Assembly (NCBI GenBank): GCA_031429035.1
Contig: JANOYU010000029.1
Coordinates: 1-13,976, forward strand
Direction of reading: 5' to 3'
DNA: 13,976 bases
Source: Methylotenera_A sp031429035
GTDB taxonomy: Bacteria > Pseudomonadota > Gammaproteobacteria > Burkholderiales > Methylophilaceae
Of this stretch, positions 13,217 to 13,976 are shown one piece after another (positions within the stretch are counted from its first letter, which is position 1; the number at the start of each line of letters is the position of its first letter). Under the pieces are notes generated by a model that worked only from the letters and a program-made list of their open reading frames with translations, did not search any database and was not told the origin of the DNA. Position numbers and translations under genes: made by a program.

Positions 13217-13976
13217 AAAAACGCGCACTCGATTATCACCAATTTCCAAAACCTGGCAAATTGAGTGTCGATTCATCTAAACCGTGTGCCACTCAAGATG
13301 ATTTAAGTCTAGCCTATACACCAGGTGTGGCTGAGCCAGTGCGTGAGATTCATGCCGACCCAGCCAATGCCTACAAATACACCAATAAGGGTAATTTGGT
13401 GGCAGTAATTACCGATGGCACGGCTGTTTTAGGTTTGGGCAATATGGGCGCATTAGCCAGCAAACCAGTGATGGAAGGTAAGGCCGTGTTGTTTAAACGC
13501 TTTGCGGGCATTGATGTGTTTGATATTGAAATTAACGCCAGTTCACCAGATGAGTTTATTCAAACGGTAGTCAATATCGCACCAACTTTTGGCGGCATCA
13601 ATTTAGAAGATATTGCCGCACCACATTGTTTTTATATCGAAAACGAGCTGAAAAAACGCTTAGATATTCCTGTGTTTCACGACGACCAACATGGCACAGC
13701 GGTGATTGTGGCCGCCGCGCTGATAAACGCGCTAGAGCTGCAAGGCAAAACTTTACCCGCGGCAAAAATTGTGTTTTTAGGCGCAGGTGCAGCGGGCTGC
13801 TCTTGTGCGAAATTGCTCAAATTAATGGGCGCGACCAATATTACCATGGTGGATAGAAGTGGCGTATTAGATAGCAATCGTGCAGATTTGCATGACAATA
13901 ATCGTGAGCTTGCAGTAACGCCAACTAGCGCAAAAGAGCTGGCAGATGTCATGCCAAATGCCGACGTGTTTATTGG
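13204..13976 (+). CDS. maeB: NADP-dependent malic enzyme, N-terminal part (cut by window edge)
   Basis: Malic enzyme decarboxylates malate oxidatively to pyruvate, making NADPH in the MaeB type. The open frame runs 257 codons to the edge with no stop. MDDLKKRALDYHQFPKPGK aligns with the start of E. coli MaeB. It is followed by LAYTPGVAEPVREI, KGNLVAVITDGTAVLGLGNM, MEGKAVLFKRFAGIDVFD, APTFGGINLEDIAAPHCF and FHDDQHGTAVI, then the nucleotide-binding FLGAGAAGCSCAKLL. In full-length MaeB (~760 residues) a phosphotransacetylase-like domain follows; that part lies outside. ATG 13204 is the only in-frame start upstream of the conserved N-terminus, since TAA at 13177-13179 closes the frame. It has no ribosome site of its own. 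Pyruvate and succinate from PrpB feed the same malate/pyruvate node. Confidence 0.96.
   Translation, partial: MDDLKKRALDYHQFPKPGKLSVDSSKPCATQDDLSLAYTPGVAEPVREIHADPANAYKYTNKGNLVAVITDGTAVLGLGNMGALASKPVMEGKAVLFKRFAGIDVFDIEINASSPDEFIQTVVNIAPTFGGINLEDIAAPHCFYIENELKKRLDIPVFHDDQHGTAVIVAAALINALELQGKTLPAAKIVFLGAGAAGCSCAKLLKLMGATNITMVDRSGVLDSNRADLHDNNRELAVTPTSAKELADVMPNADVFI

Noticed and set aside
13626..13952. Short ORFs on both strands inside the maeB region
   Set aside because: The continuous maeB frame carries strong conserved motifs across the whole stretch, so these are out-of-phase shadows.

Overview
The window looks like chromosomal DNA of a moderately AT-rich betaproteobacterium. The Methylophilaceae (Methylotenera-like methylotrophs) are my best guess. 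I infer this from gene content: E. coli-type purB, a betaproteobacterial-style MaoC/HpcH lyase group joined to methylcitrate-cycle genes, wrbA beside a DUF2069 membrane protein, and REP-like intergenic palindromes. No rRNA, tRNA, CRISPR array or transposase was seen, and no gene-free stretch exceeds about 300 bases.

Layout. 1-435 (minus) is the N-terminal part of surE, running off the left edge. 487-645 is a long imperfect hairpin. 640-2319 (minus) is a compact group of three: wrbA, a HugZ-like flavin/heme split-barrel protein, and a DUF2069 membrane protein. 2366-2443 is a perfect inverted repeat. 2456-3826 (minus) is purB. 3944-5235 (plus) is a two-gene accessory cassette of unknown function, the second protein being DUF1828-like. 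It ends in a hairpin terminator.

5390-12149 (minus) is the metabolic core. In transcription order it holds a CitE-like CoA-ester lyase, a mesaconyl-CoA hydratase (mch-like), a second HpcH/HpaI lyase, prpB, prpC and prpD. The first four genes are packed with overlaps or short gaps. The junctions around prpC and prpD each carry a pair of REP-like hairpins. A strong consensus promoter reads into the cluster. A GntR/HutC-type regulator (12327-13064) is divergent from it, with a palindromic candidate operator between them. maeB (malic enzyme) starts at 13204 and runs off the right edge.

How the genes fit together. PrpC condenses propionyl-CoA with oxaloacetate, PrpD dehydrates 2-methylcitrate, and PrpB cleaves 2-methylisocitrate to pyruvate and succinate. 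The hydratase and the two lyases are of the kind that interconvert propionyl-CoA plus glyoxylate, beta-methylmalyl-CoA and mesaconyl-CoA. They may also make or cleave malyl- or citramalyl-CoA. The locus therefore appears to place two propionyl-CoA-consuming routes under one promoter and regulator, next to an enzyme of the malate/pyruvate node. The aconitase for the middle step of the cycle (AcnB), a propionyl-CoA synthetase and any CoA transferase are not in the window.

The least explained items are the 3944-5235 cassette, the altered active site of the CitE-like protein, the strand-asymmetric long hairpin, and duplicated start-codon segments in front of both surE and maeB.
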